From Chalara sp. BL73 (taxonomy: Eukaryota; Ascomycota; Leotiomycetes; Helotiales), in NCBI GenBank assembly GCA_918026815.1, contig CAKJVC010000150.1, forward strand, positions 1,302,001 through 1,366,000: a stretch of 64,000 nucleotides of DNA, in the 5' to 3' direction. Shown here piece by piece: positions 23,317-33,999 of this stretch. The translations under genes and the position numbers were made by a program. Numbering within the stretch: position 1 is the stretch's first letter; each line of letters begins with the position of its first letter. The notes under the pieces are model-generated. The model had not been told where the DNA came from, did not search any database, and was given only the letters and a program-made list of their open reading frames with translations.

Positions 23317-24684
23317 TCAAGCCATTTCTCTCCTAAGATTTTTCGCCCCCTTGCGTATGATACCTAGGGCATTATTCACCATTGTTACATCATTTTCTGC
23401 GTCCTTCCGGTCTTCCTCAGTCAACCCAGCATATTGCGAAGCATCAGCATTAGTAGATGCCAATATGTCTAGCCAATAGTTGCGACGAGGATTAGGTGTC
23501 AAAATATCATCCATCCAACTCCTGATATTTGTGCTGCTCATTACCTGGATCGCCCCAATCATTGGCCTCCGCCCTGAAAATTCAACAGTGGTGGTAATGA
23601 ATTCGACCTTCTCTCGCTCTAGCCAGTCGCTAGCTAGACTATCGCGACCAAACATCCAAGAAAGAGTATAATGCGCAGCCATGAGGATGACAAGAAAAAT
23701 ACCATCCCATCCTTTATTTGCTGCGACGAAAGTCATAGCTATGAGCTGGGTTGCATGGGCGAGTCGGAACCATATGGCAGCTACTGGAATCCAAGAATTG
23801 CTTGGGACAAGAATCATCGGCTTGTTGAGTAGAGTGCTGACAATACCGCTATGGCCAATAAATAGATGCCACTCAAGGGCATTTGGATGGGCAGCCACAA
23901 GCATACAGGCGTCGCTACTGTTTGTGTATTCTAGATATGTGGCCGGCCGTTCGAATGTGATTGATTGAGCCACAACTCTAGATCCTGTGCATAGCAGGAC
24001 TAATGCAGCAGCTCCGAATGCTCCAAAGATAGCCAGAAAGGCAGATAGTCCAATCAGAACCATCGTGAGCAAAACTTGAAAGTATATTGACGCTCTCAGC
24101 CGGTTGAGCTGTTGTCTCCAGTTGGAAGCACTTCCTCTTTGACCATGTCCTTTGCTAAAATCGTAAATGTTCAAAACTTGCGGTCGATATTTTTTATTCT
24201 TGTTTTCGCCTTCTTTTCCTCCTCGCTCTACCGGTGGGGATGGCGATGAAGTTGAAGGTGAAAATTCTGGTTCGTTCATGTTGTAGCACTTTATTGGTTC
24301 TGCCAGTCGTTTCTTCGTCAGGAACGAAATGATGGAAGCGCTGGCAGAGCCATTAGCTACCGGATAGGCGCACCCGTGAGCCACATCCCAGGCTGTTTGG
24401 CTGGATCCTCCCTTAGCGCTGGCGAAATCAAAATATTGGGATCCTTTTCCTAGTAGACGGGCAACACCGGAAAATGTTCCCAGCGGTGGGAAAAGGCTGA
24501 CTGGCAATTGCCTAAGCAGAGAAATATCACCCGCTGTAGTGTAATCATCTTGAGAACCTGCAAGGTGAACGACTAGAGGCAACAAAGATGCCCACTCGCT
24601 CACAATGGTTGGAAGATTTGGTGAACGAATGAAATGTCCGGACGAAAGGCCTATAGAACCGACGGTTTCACTCTGCTCTGTCAT
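23317..24684 (-). CDS. Multi-pass membrane protein of unknown function
   Basis: A single 455-aa exon from ATG 24684. Residues about 200-240 hold a long hydrophobic pair (FQVLLTMVLIGLSAFLAIFG, then AALVLLC). Around 300-345 come two more (WIPVAAIWFRLAHATQLIAM, then IFLVILMAAHYTLSWMF). A Ser/Pro-rich charged linker lies at about 140-170. The C-terminal ~100 residues are soluble (ITTTVEFSGRRPMIGAIQVM, then LTEEDRKDAENDVTMVNNAL). The pattern recalls orphan fungal integral membrane proteins; I know no function. A solo LTR sits 120 bp upstream of the ATG, so the natural promoter or an N-terminal extracellular part may have been lost. Codon use and the long open frame support a real gene. Confidence 0.68.
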   Translation of the reverse strand: MTEQSETVGSIGLSSGHFIRSPNLPTIVSEWASLLPLVVHLAGSQDDYTTAGDISLLRQLPVSLFPPLGTFSGVARLLGKGSQYFDFASAKGGSSQTAWDVAHGCAYPVANGSASASIISFLTKKRLAEPIKCYNMNEPEFSPSTSSPSPPVERGGKEGENKNKKYRPQVLNIYDFSKGHGQRGSASNWRQQLNRLRASIYFQVLLTMVLIGLSAFLAIFGAFGAAALVLLCTGSRVVAQSITFERPATYLEYTNSSDACMLVAAHPNALEWHLFIGHSGIVSTLLNKPMILVPSNSWIPVAAIWFRLAHATQLIAMTFVAANKGWDGIFLVILMAAHYTLSWMFGRDSLASDWLEREKVEFITTTVEFSGRRPMIGAIQVMSSTNIRSWMDDILTPNPRRNYWLDILASTNADASQYAGLTEEDRKDAENDVTMVNNALGIIRKGAKNLRREMA

Positions 24685-24803
24685 GTTTGAAATATTTCAC
24701 AAACCTTTCTATTTGGTGTTAATTCTATTCATATAAGGTTGAGTTGATTCAGGCAGTAGGTGGGGCAACTTCGGATTTTCAAAAATCGGTAAACTGTGAA
24801 ATC

Positions 24804-24988
24804 TGTCAGGAATCGGCTTACGTGAGTATGCCAAGGAGCTAGAGCAGCTCATGCGCACACACAGATTACAGCCGTAATTGTAGAAAATACAATCACCACA
24901 TATCGCTCTTACAAGCCTGTATTCCATCGCCGTGATACCCTCACAGATCCTCTAATTGATTCCCTGCCTAATATCTCCTATTTCTAAC
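24804..24988 (+). mobile_element. Solo LTR, family D, copy 1
   Basis: TGTCAGGAATCGGC to TATTTCTAACA, 185 bp, nearly identical to 46850-47036 and related to 60067-60225. No duplication of flanks here (AAATC against GGGAC). It lies in the upstream region of the membrane-protein gene that ends at 24684. Confidence 0.85.
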
Positions 24989-25324
24989 AGGGACCTTCAA
25001 ACAGTGTGGTAGGTCCGTGCACCCCCATTCTGATACCCGAAAATAAGCGATATTTTCAGACCGCCTTTTCCACATATATATTAATTACTCTTTCAATTAT
25101 ATTCCAAATAGTTTTGTTTTTCGAACGTGGCTTTTTTAATCAATTATGCCTCGATATCCTGAACATGATTTGCTTAAGGCACTTAATGATGTCAGGAATG
25201 GGATATAAACTTGCAGCCAAAAGTCAGCAAAGACTATCGAAAATACAAAAGGACCACTTATCTAATTGGATTCCTACTTAAAAAGTTCTGGGTGTTTCTT
25301 TAACTTATGGTCAAATCAGAGAAT

Positions 25325-25614
25325 TGTAACAACCGCTGACATATGGACTCTTGATCACGCGGCAAAGGACGGACCCCAGGATGGGGTAGGCTATACGGAC
25401 CCCTTTCGGACATGGCACCCCTATATCCCTTACGGACACGGAGCTCCGGAAGGATAAGGGGAAGGATATAACAAGCGGTCTCTTTGTCTACGAGATTGTT
25501 TTCTCTTCATGTTTTTTATATCCTTCGTAGTAGACCTCTTAGAATACTACTATTAGCCTCAGATACGTACTCCCATATACCTCTACTCAGCCTGCGGTAT
25601 CTAGCGTCGTTACA
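25325..25614 (+). mobile_element. Solo LTR, family A, copy 1
   Basis: TGTAACAACCGCTG to GCGTCGTTACA, 290 bp, flanked by a perfect 5-bp duplication AGAAT (25320-25324 and 25615-25619). Inserted in the Fot1-like transposase relic. Confidence 0.92.
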
Positions 25615-25637
25615 AGAATTTGCCGAAAAAATCTTAG

Positions 25638-25957
25638 TGTCACGGCCCTGGCCTTCTGGGGCGGAGCTCACCACCGGATGCCCCAGAGCTCGGACGGAGC
25701 ACAGCACCGGACACCCCAGAGCTCGGACAGAGCACAGCACCGGACACCCCAGAGCTCAGGTGGAGCTCAGCACCGGACACCGCAAAGCTCGCCTATCCTG
25801 GCCTCCGGCCAGTTCCTGTATATAGAGCACTGCTTTCCTTCCCTTCTTCTGTCCGTAGCTTGTTCTCTTAGTTATAACAATTGATAGTTGTTTACACCTC
25901 TGAGTCCTTCTATCTAGATCCACGGATCGAGATCCCTATTCAGCTTGAGTTGTTACA
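25638..25957 (+). mobile_element. Solo LTR, family B, copy 1, with internal minisatellite
   Basis: TGTCACGGCCCTGG to GAGTTGTTACA, 320 bp, flanked by CTTAG at 25633-25637 and 25958-25962. A TATATAGAGCACT promoter-like block lies in the middle. Inserted in the transposase relic 23 bp after the family A LTR. Confidence 0.9.
25669..25795 (+). repeat. Minisatellite inside the family B LTR
   Basis: About four tandem, imperfect ~31-bp units built on CACCGGACACCCCAGAGCTC with variants GGACGGAGCACAG. The second LTR copy at 26227 has only one unit, so the array expanded in this copy or shrank in the other. Confidence 0.75.
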
Positions 25958-26226
25958 CTTAGCACTTAAAAGAGACAACAAAAAACTCGGAAAACGTTGG
26001 ATAGAAGCTTTTTTACGACGGAACCATATTTTACGGACTAAAAGGTTCCGGAATATTAATTCTAAACGAGTTAATGGAGCTACAACTTCTATAATTAAGT
26101 TTTGGTTCCAGCTGCTTTCCCTTCCTATAATTCAGACTATTAAGCCAGAAAATCGATGGAGTATGGACGAATCTGGAATCACGGAAAGCTATGGAGCAAA
26201 TAGACTAGTAGTAGGAAGCTCTAAAA

Positions 26227-26445
26227 TGTCACAGCCCTACCTTGCTTGGAGCTTGGCCCCTGGGACTACAAAGCTCGCTTACACTGGCCCCTGGCCAGCT
26301 CCCTGTATATAAAGCACTACTCTCCTTCCCTTCTCTTATCTGTAGCTTGTTCTCTTCGTTATAACAATTGATAGCCGTTCACACCTTTGAGTCCCTCTTT
26401 CTGAGATCTACGGATCGAGATCCCTGTTCACCTTAAGTTGTTACA
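26227..26445 (+). mobile_element. LTR, family B, copy 2
   Basis: TGTCACAGCCCTACC to TAAGTTGTTACA, 219 bp, shorter than copy 1 because the minisatellite is collapsed. No flanking duplication (TAAAA against CTTCT), and the transposase frame does not resume after it, so one side was deleted. Confidence 0.85.
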
Positions 26446-26906
26446 CTTCTTAGTGAAGAACCGGTGTCTAATCTACTTCATACATACCATATCAACGAAC
26501 GAGCCCCAAGCCCAGCTACCTAGGCCAAAGGCTACCCCGTACGTTACATACAACTAATACAACTAATACGATTAATACAGTTTGTAACCTCGGTCATTCA
26601 CGTGATACTTTTTCCACGCCAAAATTTACAGGTGAGAAAAGATAAGCCTTTCAATTATCTAGTTCATCTACATTTTCAGCACCGTTCTCAACACCAAAGG
26701 CTAACATGAAGAGTCGTGTAAAGACTTGAAAATGAAGAAATAATGTAGAAGGAAGGAGGGGGCTGAAACCACAGGGATTTTTGATTGGAGTGCTCGGAAT
26801 AAGCACCAGTTAACGACCAACAACAACCTGCCAATCGATCAGTCCCATAGCACAATCAGTGCCTATCGACATCTGACCCTCACCAGCTTTGATATACCTA
26901 TACAAA
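26446..26906. other. Intergenic
   Basis: A short CTAATACA-type tandem near 26550-26575. No coding pattern. Confidence 0.35.
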
Positions 26907-27261
26907 TTACCGAGAAACCCAAACCTTACATGAATTTACTCTTTCGTTATCATCATCATGATCATCATTATCATCAACATCGTCATAATTAAACCCATTC
27001 AAAACATCCATTGCCAAAGCTTGTCTCATCCCAGTAGTCCACATCTCGTCTTCCTGAAGCACACCACCCAAAACTCTCAATCCATTCTAGATCCGGTTAG
27101 TATGCTCAGGTATTTGTTATAGCAGGCAGCGACAATCGTCTCGGGGCCGAACCTACACACCCTCATCCCCCAGTGCCACGCTAGTTCATGCACCACCCAA
27201 AACACTACTAACTTCACACCGTACCACAACGCAATCTGAATGTTATTAAATTGCAAAGATA
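26907..27261 (-). pseudogene. Two linked exons of an unrecognised protein (probably a fragment)
   Basis: Minus strand: an exon ending at 27161 (QIALWYGVKLVVFWVVHELA, hydrophobic), a 74-bp intron 27160..27087 with GTGTGT donor and an ACTAAC branch point 12 bp before its TAG acceptor, then an exon from 27086 with LRVLGGVLQEDEMWTTGMRQ and an acidic Asp-rich tail to a stop at 26907. The phases agree. Upstream frames are closed by adjacent stops near 27265, so the N-terminal part is missing. I do not know the family. It may be the tail of a larger decayed gene. Confidence 0.35.
26948..26992 (+). repeat. ATC/ATG trinucleotide microsatellite
   Basis: An imperfect TCATCATCATGATCATCATT-type run. On the minus strand it encodes the Asp-rich tail of the fragment above. 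Confidence 0.7.
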
Positions 27262-27898
27262 ATAGTTATCAGCCTCGTTGTTTGCTAGCGGAAATGTCTT
27301 GAGGATTTAAAACCAAGTCGTTGAACTATTCTAACATATATATCCAAGCGTAGTGTCAGGTATCTCCAGTCTGGATCATCAGTCAGCATCTGGATTCGTA
27401 AAACAGACGTTTTTTCCGATGTTCGTTCTTTAATCTACACGCATATTGCTTATCCAGGGAAGTTTGGAGAATAGACCGCGAGGAGGGTTTGTCATCCAAT
27501 GCATAACGCCATGCTTCCCTTTATCTTTCGATTCTTGATGTGTGTAGTGGAATGGTGTGGGGCCAAATTCTTTGCCCCGCGGGAGCTGAAAGGTCGTGCA
27601 GCTGGTGTAACAGCCCGTTCGCCAATTGAGCCTGTTATACGATACTTAGTCCCCAGGATCAAATATTTGTCGTAATAGATGCGACCGCGTTGCCCTTTAA
27701 TTCGTCAATCGCTCTTCCACGGTCGTAGCCTGCTTCTACTTCGAAGGCCCAGAGCCGCAACTCTTTAGCCATGGCTGCTGGCCTGCAGAAATGGTGGGGT
27801 GGAGGTCATCCAGCAGTGAGGGTAGTAGATAAATCAAGAACATCTCTCCCCTTTCGCCTCATATATAGAAATTCCCTTGTGTCAAGATATTGTTTGCC
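27262..27898. other. Intergenic, promoter of the CorA-like gene
   Basis: No credible gene. An ATG at 27771 opens a 111-codon frame overlapping the CorA-like start in another frame; it has no domain. Confidence 0.4.
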
Positions 27899-30800
27899 AT
27901 GGCGTCAAATGGGACTGCTGTCGCTCCTGTCGCTCAAGCCGACGGGCCGATCACACCCTCCACAGAAGTTGCGCCGCATGAGGAATACTTTCCATTCGAT
28001 ATCCCACCTCGACTCAAAGATGATTGCCTTACCAATTATTTTCGTGCCAGGAGTGGCGATCGAGCGTCGGTGCTTGGAAGATTCCCAGATGGCGTGGACA
28101 AAGTGACCCGCGAACTCAAAAGGATCGACGAGCTCAGGAAGGCTTTTGAGAACACCGAGAGAAATGAGCCTGACATGGAAGTCTTCAAATACCGCCAAGC
28201 AAAATGGAAAGAGCATGCTTGGAATTCTCGCGAGTCCAATATTCAAAATATCGATAAAAGAGTTGCAAAGATGACCAAATTGAAGACGCTTGATGATAAG
28301 GAAAAGAAGGAAAAGATTGAAAGGAGTATCCTTACTGCTGTTGGCAGTGGAAGAAACCACTGGTTCCTCCACGGCCAGCATCACTCAGCGAGGCTCCGGA
28401 AGACGAGAAGGTCCATTGGAAACACCGAATATTTTCGAAAATGCTAGAGAAGCTCCGCCTCCAGGATGAGAGTGAAGTTCGTCCTCAGAGTTCGGGTCAC
28501 ATAGTAGAAACTGCTGACGACAGCTCCCAGAAAGAGGACAAATATATCATTCCCGATGATAGTTATGGGATTGCTATTCATCAGATGACGCTCAGTAAAT
28601 CTAACCTCAATTGCCCAACATCTTATATGTCCTATAAATCGGTTCGGCATCACTTGAAGGATATCCTGAAAACAGGTAAAGATAGTCCGCTGAACAAGGA
28701 AAAACACAAACCAGGAACTATCAGGTACTTTCACATCCCTGCCAACAATATGCATTGGGTTGAGGTATGTAAAGTCGTTCTTCTTTCCTCAATTATATAC
28801 TGAGCTCGGAATTAGGAAGCCATTGGAAGATATTACAACGAAGAGACCCCAGGAGAGTACAATTATCGTAAAGACAAGACTTATCGAGAGAAATCTTCCA
28901 ACATTCTTTGTCGGCAGTTCTGGAAATCGCTATTACATGGAGGAATATATGACCCAGTACATGCTCGACATATGCGATCTCATTGTTCACTCATTACCCC
29001 CGGTAGGGACCCGGTTTTGTTTCACACCAGTAACTGTTGCTTATACTTACAGAAACGGGCTGTGCTGCTCAACAAGTCAGTGGCAGCAAGAACTTTGTGA
29101 TATTTGTGAGTCACTTATTCCCGCACAATCAGATGTTGCTAATGTAGAACGGATGCCGTACCTGCACTGGGAAACCCAACAACGATGCGAAAAGATGGCT
29201 GATATCATAAAGGAAGAGTCGAAAACACACAATCGCTATCGATCTCATGTTACGGAAAGGAAGCGAGCGACATTATACAAGTCAGCTATAGAAGTAATGA
29301 CGAAGCACTCTTCACAACTAGAGAAAGACACGAATAAGGTAGTTCAGAATGTTGAGAGATTTCCTTTAGCCGCATATTTGTTGCAGATTGCAAAGGTTTA
29401 TAACCCTATGGAAATTGATCCCGACGTTCGGATGCTTCGTGACTATTTGTACAAGGAGTCGCCTATACACCCGCGTCGAACGCTTGATCAATCGTATTAC
29501 TGGAGGCTTCCGAATACAGACCTGAGGGACAAGGACCAGGTCGTCTACCGTGAGACCAATTGTGGAACGAGCATTTTTAAAACTCCCCGTGTTCTGATGG
29601 TTGATCAGTTGTGGCTGTATATTCTTGATGACCGTAAGCAGATCCTAGAACTTGTCTCACAATACTAACAACTGCGATAGATACTATCATCTCAAGCTTC
29701 CCAAGAAGATGGGGACGGAATAAGCCAGATTGGTCGGGAGTTCACAAATGTATTCGAAGTCGTCTTGACAACATCCGTGACGGCGAAATACAATCAGTGT
29801 ACGACCTCGCATTGGTGATAATGAATCAATGTTCCACAGTGTTTTTCGACCGTACCAAGCCCGATGATGAGCGTCCTGAGGTTCTTGACATCTTCGCCAA
29901 CGCTCTAAGTCATGTGGTATGTCTCTTTGATCCTATGGGCTTTCTCCAATCGAAACCCCTACCTACGTAGTATTATTCGAAAGCGTGTCTGACAATAATT
30001 ACACAGTCTGGAATGAAATGTGTATCGTTTGAAAATTTCTGGAGCCAACTCAACACACTATCAAGTGCCCACCATCCAGATGGGGTTGGCCTTGAGACCA
30101 TTGCTCGCGGATCCCTCAACATCAACCCTGAAGGCAAGCTCCTTCGCGAAACGCACGACATCATTGAAGAATTGCGCATGATGGCACATATTTTCTCCGA
30201 GCAGCTGACCGTTGCCGACAAATTTTCATTGAAGTTAAGAGAACTATACGATAAAGAGAGCACAAAGGAACCGACAGAAGATGGTATCTTGAGGATATTG
30301 AAAGAGATCCAGACCACCCTTGGACATTTAGACAACTCGATCAAACAATTTACCAATGGGAAGCCATCGAAGCCTTTACGATCTGCTGCCTCTTCCTCCG
30401 ACACTAATCCAGTAACACATATTGGCGAGAATTCACTAATAGCTAATAGAACCAATCCATCGAGTGGGACTCCGCATGGCAAGATTGAGGAGCCAGTTGG
30501 CGAGAACGTTATTTCTAATGAACTGACCGAGACCAACCCAAACGGCAATTCCCGAGGTCATGAGCATGAATCCCCAACACAAGATACCCAGCAGACAATT
30601 CCAAAACATACTGTTCAATTGGCAGAAGAACTTTGCCGAGATATCAAAAATCGAAGACAAGAGCTAGTCAAACTGGAAGAGAGCACTGATGTCATTGCCC
30701 TGCAGGTTCGTCATAACACTTATTTCTAATCGGTAGTAATGATGAAACTAATTCAATGCATAGCTCAAGGATCTTCTTGATCTCAAACAGCAACAAGCAT

Positions 30801-31510
30801 CCATAATCGAAGCGAAATCCGCTCTTGAATGCGCAGACGAGACGGTCGGCCAAGGCCGCTCGATTATGCTCCTCACAATCGTGACTATCATCTTCCTTCC
30901 ACTTTCATTCGTGAGCAGTGTATTTGGAATGAATGCGGTTGAATTTGACTCAGGGGATAGCCCGCAATTCTGGAATTCTAGTGCAGTTAGAAACAATTTT
31001 ACTATGCCCAGCTCTAATAGTGGACAGGGTATGGGTATAGCTGCTATGTTTACATATCTCTTTCCCCTCTCGCTTATTGTTATTTTGCTCTCTATTACCT
31101 TAGCTTTTTCGACTTGGATAAGGAGTGGGCTATATACTGCGTCTATCATCCTCTGGGCAGCTGTATTTGAATATACAGGGATGCGACAAGTTTGCCTTTT
31201 GGTGATGGACAAATTGAATAAAAAACTGGAACTCAGTGAAAATACGAGAAAGGGAGATGGGTTCTATCCAGTGGGAGCTAAGGTCAGGAGGCGGATTTAT
31301 GGTCGAAAGAATAGAAAGGTTCTGATAGAGGCGTTAGCTACTGTCGAGCAGAGAGAGAGGGAACGATTTAGCGGAGACATTATTATTGAACCTAAGAAGA
31401 GAGCAGGTATATTTCGATGGATAAAAGGGCTTAGAAAGAATGATATCGGCGAGAGGGCTAGTTCATCCCATGGTAGCACTACAGAGGAGATTTTCGGCGA
31501 CAAGGTTTGA
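27899..31510 (+). CDS. CorA-like Mg2+ transporter-fold protein
   Basis: Seven exons fit in phase: 27899..28325, 28379..28764, 28816..29002, 29148..29633, 29681..29916, 30007..30705 and 30764..31510 (1055 aa). The intron with donor at 29634 has a perfect TACTAAC branch point. The first intron (28326..28378) and the 145-bp third intron (29003..29147) are the least certain. Diagnostic blocks are DPVHARHMRSHC, MPYLHWETQQR and VLMVDQLWLYILD, all typical of the large fungal CorA-like family. Two C-terminal helices follow: TIVTIIFLPLSFVSSVFGMN, ending in the CorA signature GMN at 30926-30934, and YLFPLSLIVILLSITLAF. Known: CorA/ZntB proteins are pentameric divalent-cation channels; the big soluble N-domain of this fungal class has no known role. 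Inferred: membrane-bound, transport unproven. Uninterrupted in phase, so probably functional. Confidence 0.85.
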
Positions 31511-31603
31511 ATCGGACTCGAATTCCACAAGATTGGGAACTCTGCGTGTATGAGAGCCGATAATGGTTACTAACAAAAAGTCTACTTATTCTATGAACCA
31601 TAT

Positions 31604-31852
31604 TGTATTAAGCTGAGTTCTAGTTGATATCTGTTGGTGTGAGTGAATAGCACACCCCGCGATGCACGGACCACATGGATGATTATAGCTTTTGTACGTA
31701 GATTAGAACTGAGAACGAGGAATCAAGAACAAGTCAACCACCCATAACGAGCATAATAGCACTGCGCTGAGATCGCGGTGCTACGTGCCCCGTGGGTAGC
31801 CAACTTAAGCAATTACAAGTCATCAATACGAAGTATCACAGAGAGTGATACA
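31604..31852 (-). mobile_element. Probable solo LTR, family E, copy 1
   Basis: On the minus strand, TGTATCACTCTCTGTGATAC to GCTTAATACA. The first ~160 bp match 46689-46849 closely (shared CCCACGGGGCACGTAGCACC and CGCGATCTCAGCGCAGTGCT blocks). TG..CA ends suggest an LTR; no target duplication found. It lies 93 bp beyond the CorA-like stop. Confidence 0.65.
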
Positions 31853-32589
31853 AACACCCACCGTGCCGAGAAAATTAAGGGCTACCTTGACTTTGAATTT
31901 CTTAAAATCCGTGCAAACGTCGAACTATCCTATATTATTATCTGAGTCATATACCGTGGCTACTCTTAAACACTTTGGACCTCTCTCACCAGAAAATTAT
32001 GTTCGCGTTGTCGCCCTTGCGCCTGATCTGCGGGCACGCTCCTTCCACGACGCAAGAGAGTTCTTTGACCATAGCTCTACTATTAGGCTCTTATCACTTC
32101 TGATATTTATAAAAGAGTCTCATTCGATCTTAAAAGCCTTACTACCAAGTTGGAAATCGTCATTAGGTTTGTGGCTGCTGTAGACCGCAAATTTATATAA
32201 AGTCGACAAGTAGGAAGTTTGGTTAGGGTAAAACAACCCCGCGCTCTCCCCGCATTTCATGACAGACGCAACAAATGGCAGCCTAAGATTCAAGGCTAGA
32301 TAATTCGAATATGGCAGAATTAGAAGCTCGGGCACCAAATAGATGATCGAAGGTAGATTATAGATTTTAGATTTCTGTTTCTGCCATCCACTTTCCAGTT
32401 CCTTCAGCTCCCCCTTCAGAAGAACAAATCATGCTTAATCGAGGGTGAGTTCGAATATCTTATGCGGCCTATGACATCCAGAATTCCTGCGGTAAGCCTG
32501 GGCAATTGGCCGGTCTTGCGCGCTCATAGTGATACACGAATATGGCATTGCCACGTGGCTGCCGCTCAGCTGAGGGTGCCAGCCTTAAC
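31853..32589. other. Intergenic
   Basis: An open frame at 31845-32183 overlaps the LTR end and has no domain. Nothing to call. Confidence 0.35.
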
Positions 32590-32985
32590 TCGACGTCCTC
32601 TTGCAAACCTTCACCTCGCTTCCCATCTATGCTTTTTCGACGGCTCAGCAATTATCGAAAGCAATCCCTTTCCACAGGAAAATTGGCGAGAAATTTCCCC
32701 TGAACAGTATAAGGAAGGCGTGCGGCGAATGAAGGTGTACGAGGAGTGGTTTCTGAGGAGTGTGATGCGAGTTGGCACAACAAACACCTTAGTTGTTATG
32801 CAAAGTGAAAACGTCCAGCCGAACTACCGCGATGACCCTCCACCGTAACTACCGCACTTTATGCTTGTGTACACTACTAACATCCGTCTAGTCAGTACTA
32901 CATCCAACCCGCTTGGTACCAGTGGTGGCTTTTATCAATTCTCGGCGCGCCTGAAATAGGTGTTTCAGGTTTGTCTTTTTTTGAA
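32590..32985 (+). pseudogene. Amidase-signature enzyme, C-terminal relic
   Basis: The frame to 32848 ends with FFDGSAIIESNPFPQENWRE, then EEWFLRSVMRVGTTNTLVVM, then QSENVQPNYRDDPPP. This is the order seen in the C-terminal half of fungal amidases. A GTAACT donor, an ACTAAC branch point and a TAG/CAG acceptor follow, and then AWYQWWLLSILGAPEIGV, matching the next block (the LGAPEI strand). Beyond about 32985 and before 32590 no amidase sequence remains. The Ser-Ser-Lys catalytic segment is absent. Known: these enzymes hydrolyse amides. Inferred: a non-functional leftover. Confidence 0.72.
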
Positions 32986-33700
32986 CGCGGATGAAAAGAT
33001 TTCTTAACGTAGGAAGTTGAGCAAATCCCGTCTGAATCTAGAATCAGTGACCAGACCGAATATTTCTTTGTTACAGCATCAATTATGAGTCAGCCAGGCA
33101 TAAAATTTTCGCGATTGTAACAACACCGCAACTAATAACAAGACAAAGACGGACATGACTCTGCTTGAATTTACAGAAGCATTCATGAAAGATGTCGGAA
33201 GACCTTCAGTAGTTAATCTGGAAAGGCTATATTTCCTCTAGAGTAAAGCTGCAGCAGCAAGATTTTGAAGTTCGCGGTGCGTTGAATTTTTTGGCTATTC
33301 ATCAATTTGGAACGCAAGTCCCTTCGTGCTCAAAACGGTTACTGAGTACATCGAAATTTTTAAGAAATTGGCTACAAAAATAAGAAGAAAAATATCTTTT
33401 GTTTTTCGCATTTGTCCCTCCAGATGAAAATAAGCAGACAAGTTCTTTTAGACATTGTTTCCGAGCTTTTTCCAACTGAAGTTCGTTCGAGCCAGTAAAC
33501 CGCGAGTGACTCGAAAATAACCCAAATCAAAATATAGTACAAACAGCGAGACTATGTAAGTAAACACTAATACAACGACTTATAACTAAATGCTCGGATT
33601 GCCCTGAACAAATTGAACAAAGTTCATACTAAACACAAAAGTGGTGAACGATGCTAGGATGAAAAAGAAAGCCAGTAAAGTTAACTTTGGAACTTATTCG
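32986..33700. other. Intergenic
   Basis: AT-rich with no coding pattern. Confidence 0.4.
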
Positions 33701-33999
33701 TGTAACAGTCGCTGGCATACGGACTCCCGACCACGTGACAATGGACGGACCCAAGATGGGGCAGAGACTATACGGACCCCCTTCGGACATGGCACCTATA
33801 TCCCTTACGGACATAGATACGACACGGACTCCGGAAGGATATAGAGAGAGATATAAAAAGTGCTTCTTTTGTCTACGAAATTGTTTTCTTTTTATGTTTT
33901 TTATATCTTTCGTATTAGACCACTTAGAATACTACTAGTAGCCTCAGATACGTACTCCCATATACCTCTACTCAGCCTGTGGGTTCTAGCGTCGTTACA
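33701..33999 (+). mobile_element. Solo LTR, family A, copy 2
   Basis: TGTAACAGTCGCTGG to GCGTCGTTACA, 299 bp, with perfect 5-bp duplication ATTCG (33696-33700 and 34000-34004). Confidence 0.92.

Larger units (their letters stand above)
25146..26226 (+). pseudogene. Fot1/pogo-type DDE transposase relic with two solo LTRs inside or at its end
   Basis: Removing the LTR at 25325-25614 with one AGAAT copy, and the LTR at 25638-25957 with one CTTAG copy, restores one frame. It starts MPRYPEHDLLKALNDVRNG at 25146, passes a LSKIQKDHLSNWI segment and a KRDNKKLGKRWIEAFLRRN helix-turn-helix (CENP-B type), and reaches ENRWSMDESGITESYGANR, where MDESG holds the first catalytic Asp of the DDE domain. In-frame stops occur at 25182-25184-like (after NGI) and before KVLGV. 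The remaining catalytic part is missing; a third LTR begins at 26227. Known: this family moves Tc1/mariner-superfamily elements. Inferred: an old, dead copy used repeatedly as an insertion target. Confidence 0.8.

Noticed and set aside
25669..25795. CRISPR-like spaced repeat
   Set aside because: Units are directly tandem with no unique spacers, and the genome is eukaryotic; it is a minisatellite.
27771..28106. Overlapping upstream gene start
   Set aside because: No domain; the in-frame ATG at 27899 in the other frame leads into the CorA-like protein.
28760..29052. Continuous frame with its own start reading through the second CorA-like intron
   Set aside because: The protein-like sequence (HARHMR block) is in another frame here; the GTATGT..TTAG intron gives correct phase.
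29053..29147. Extra exon with a GTGAGT donor in the CorA-like gene
   Set aside because: Using 29053..29105 as an exon leaves the downstream frame off by one base; a single 145-bp intron restores it.
30748..31212. Antisense frame over the CorA membrane helices
   Set aside because: Shadow of hydrophobic codons; GMN and both helices are on the plus strand.
31845..32183. Hypothetical protein of 112 codons
   Set aside because: Begins inside the family E LTR and has no conserved motif or codon bias.
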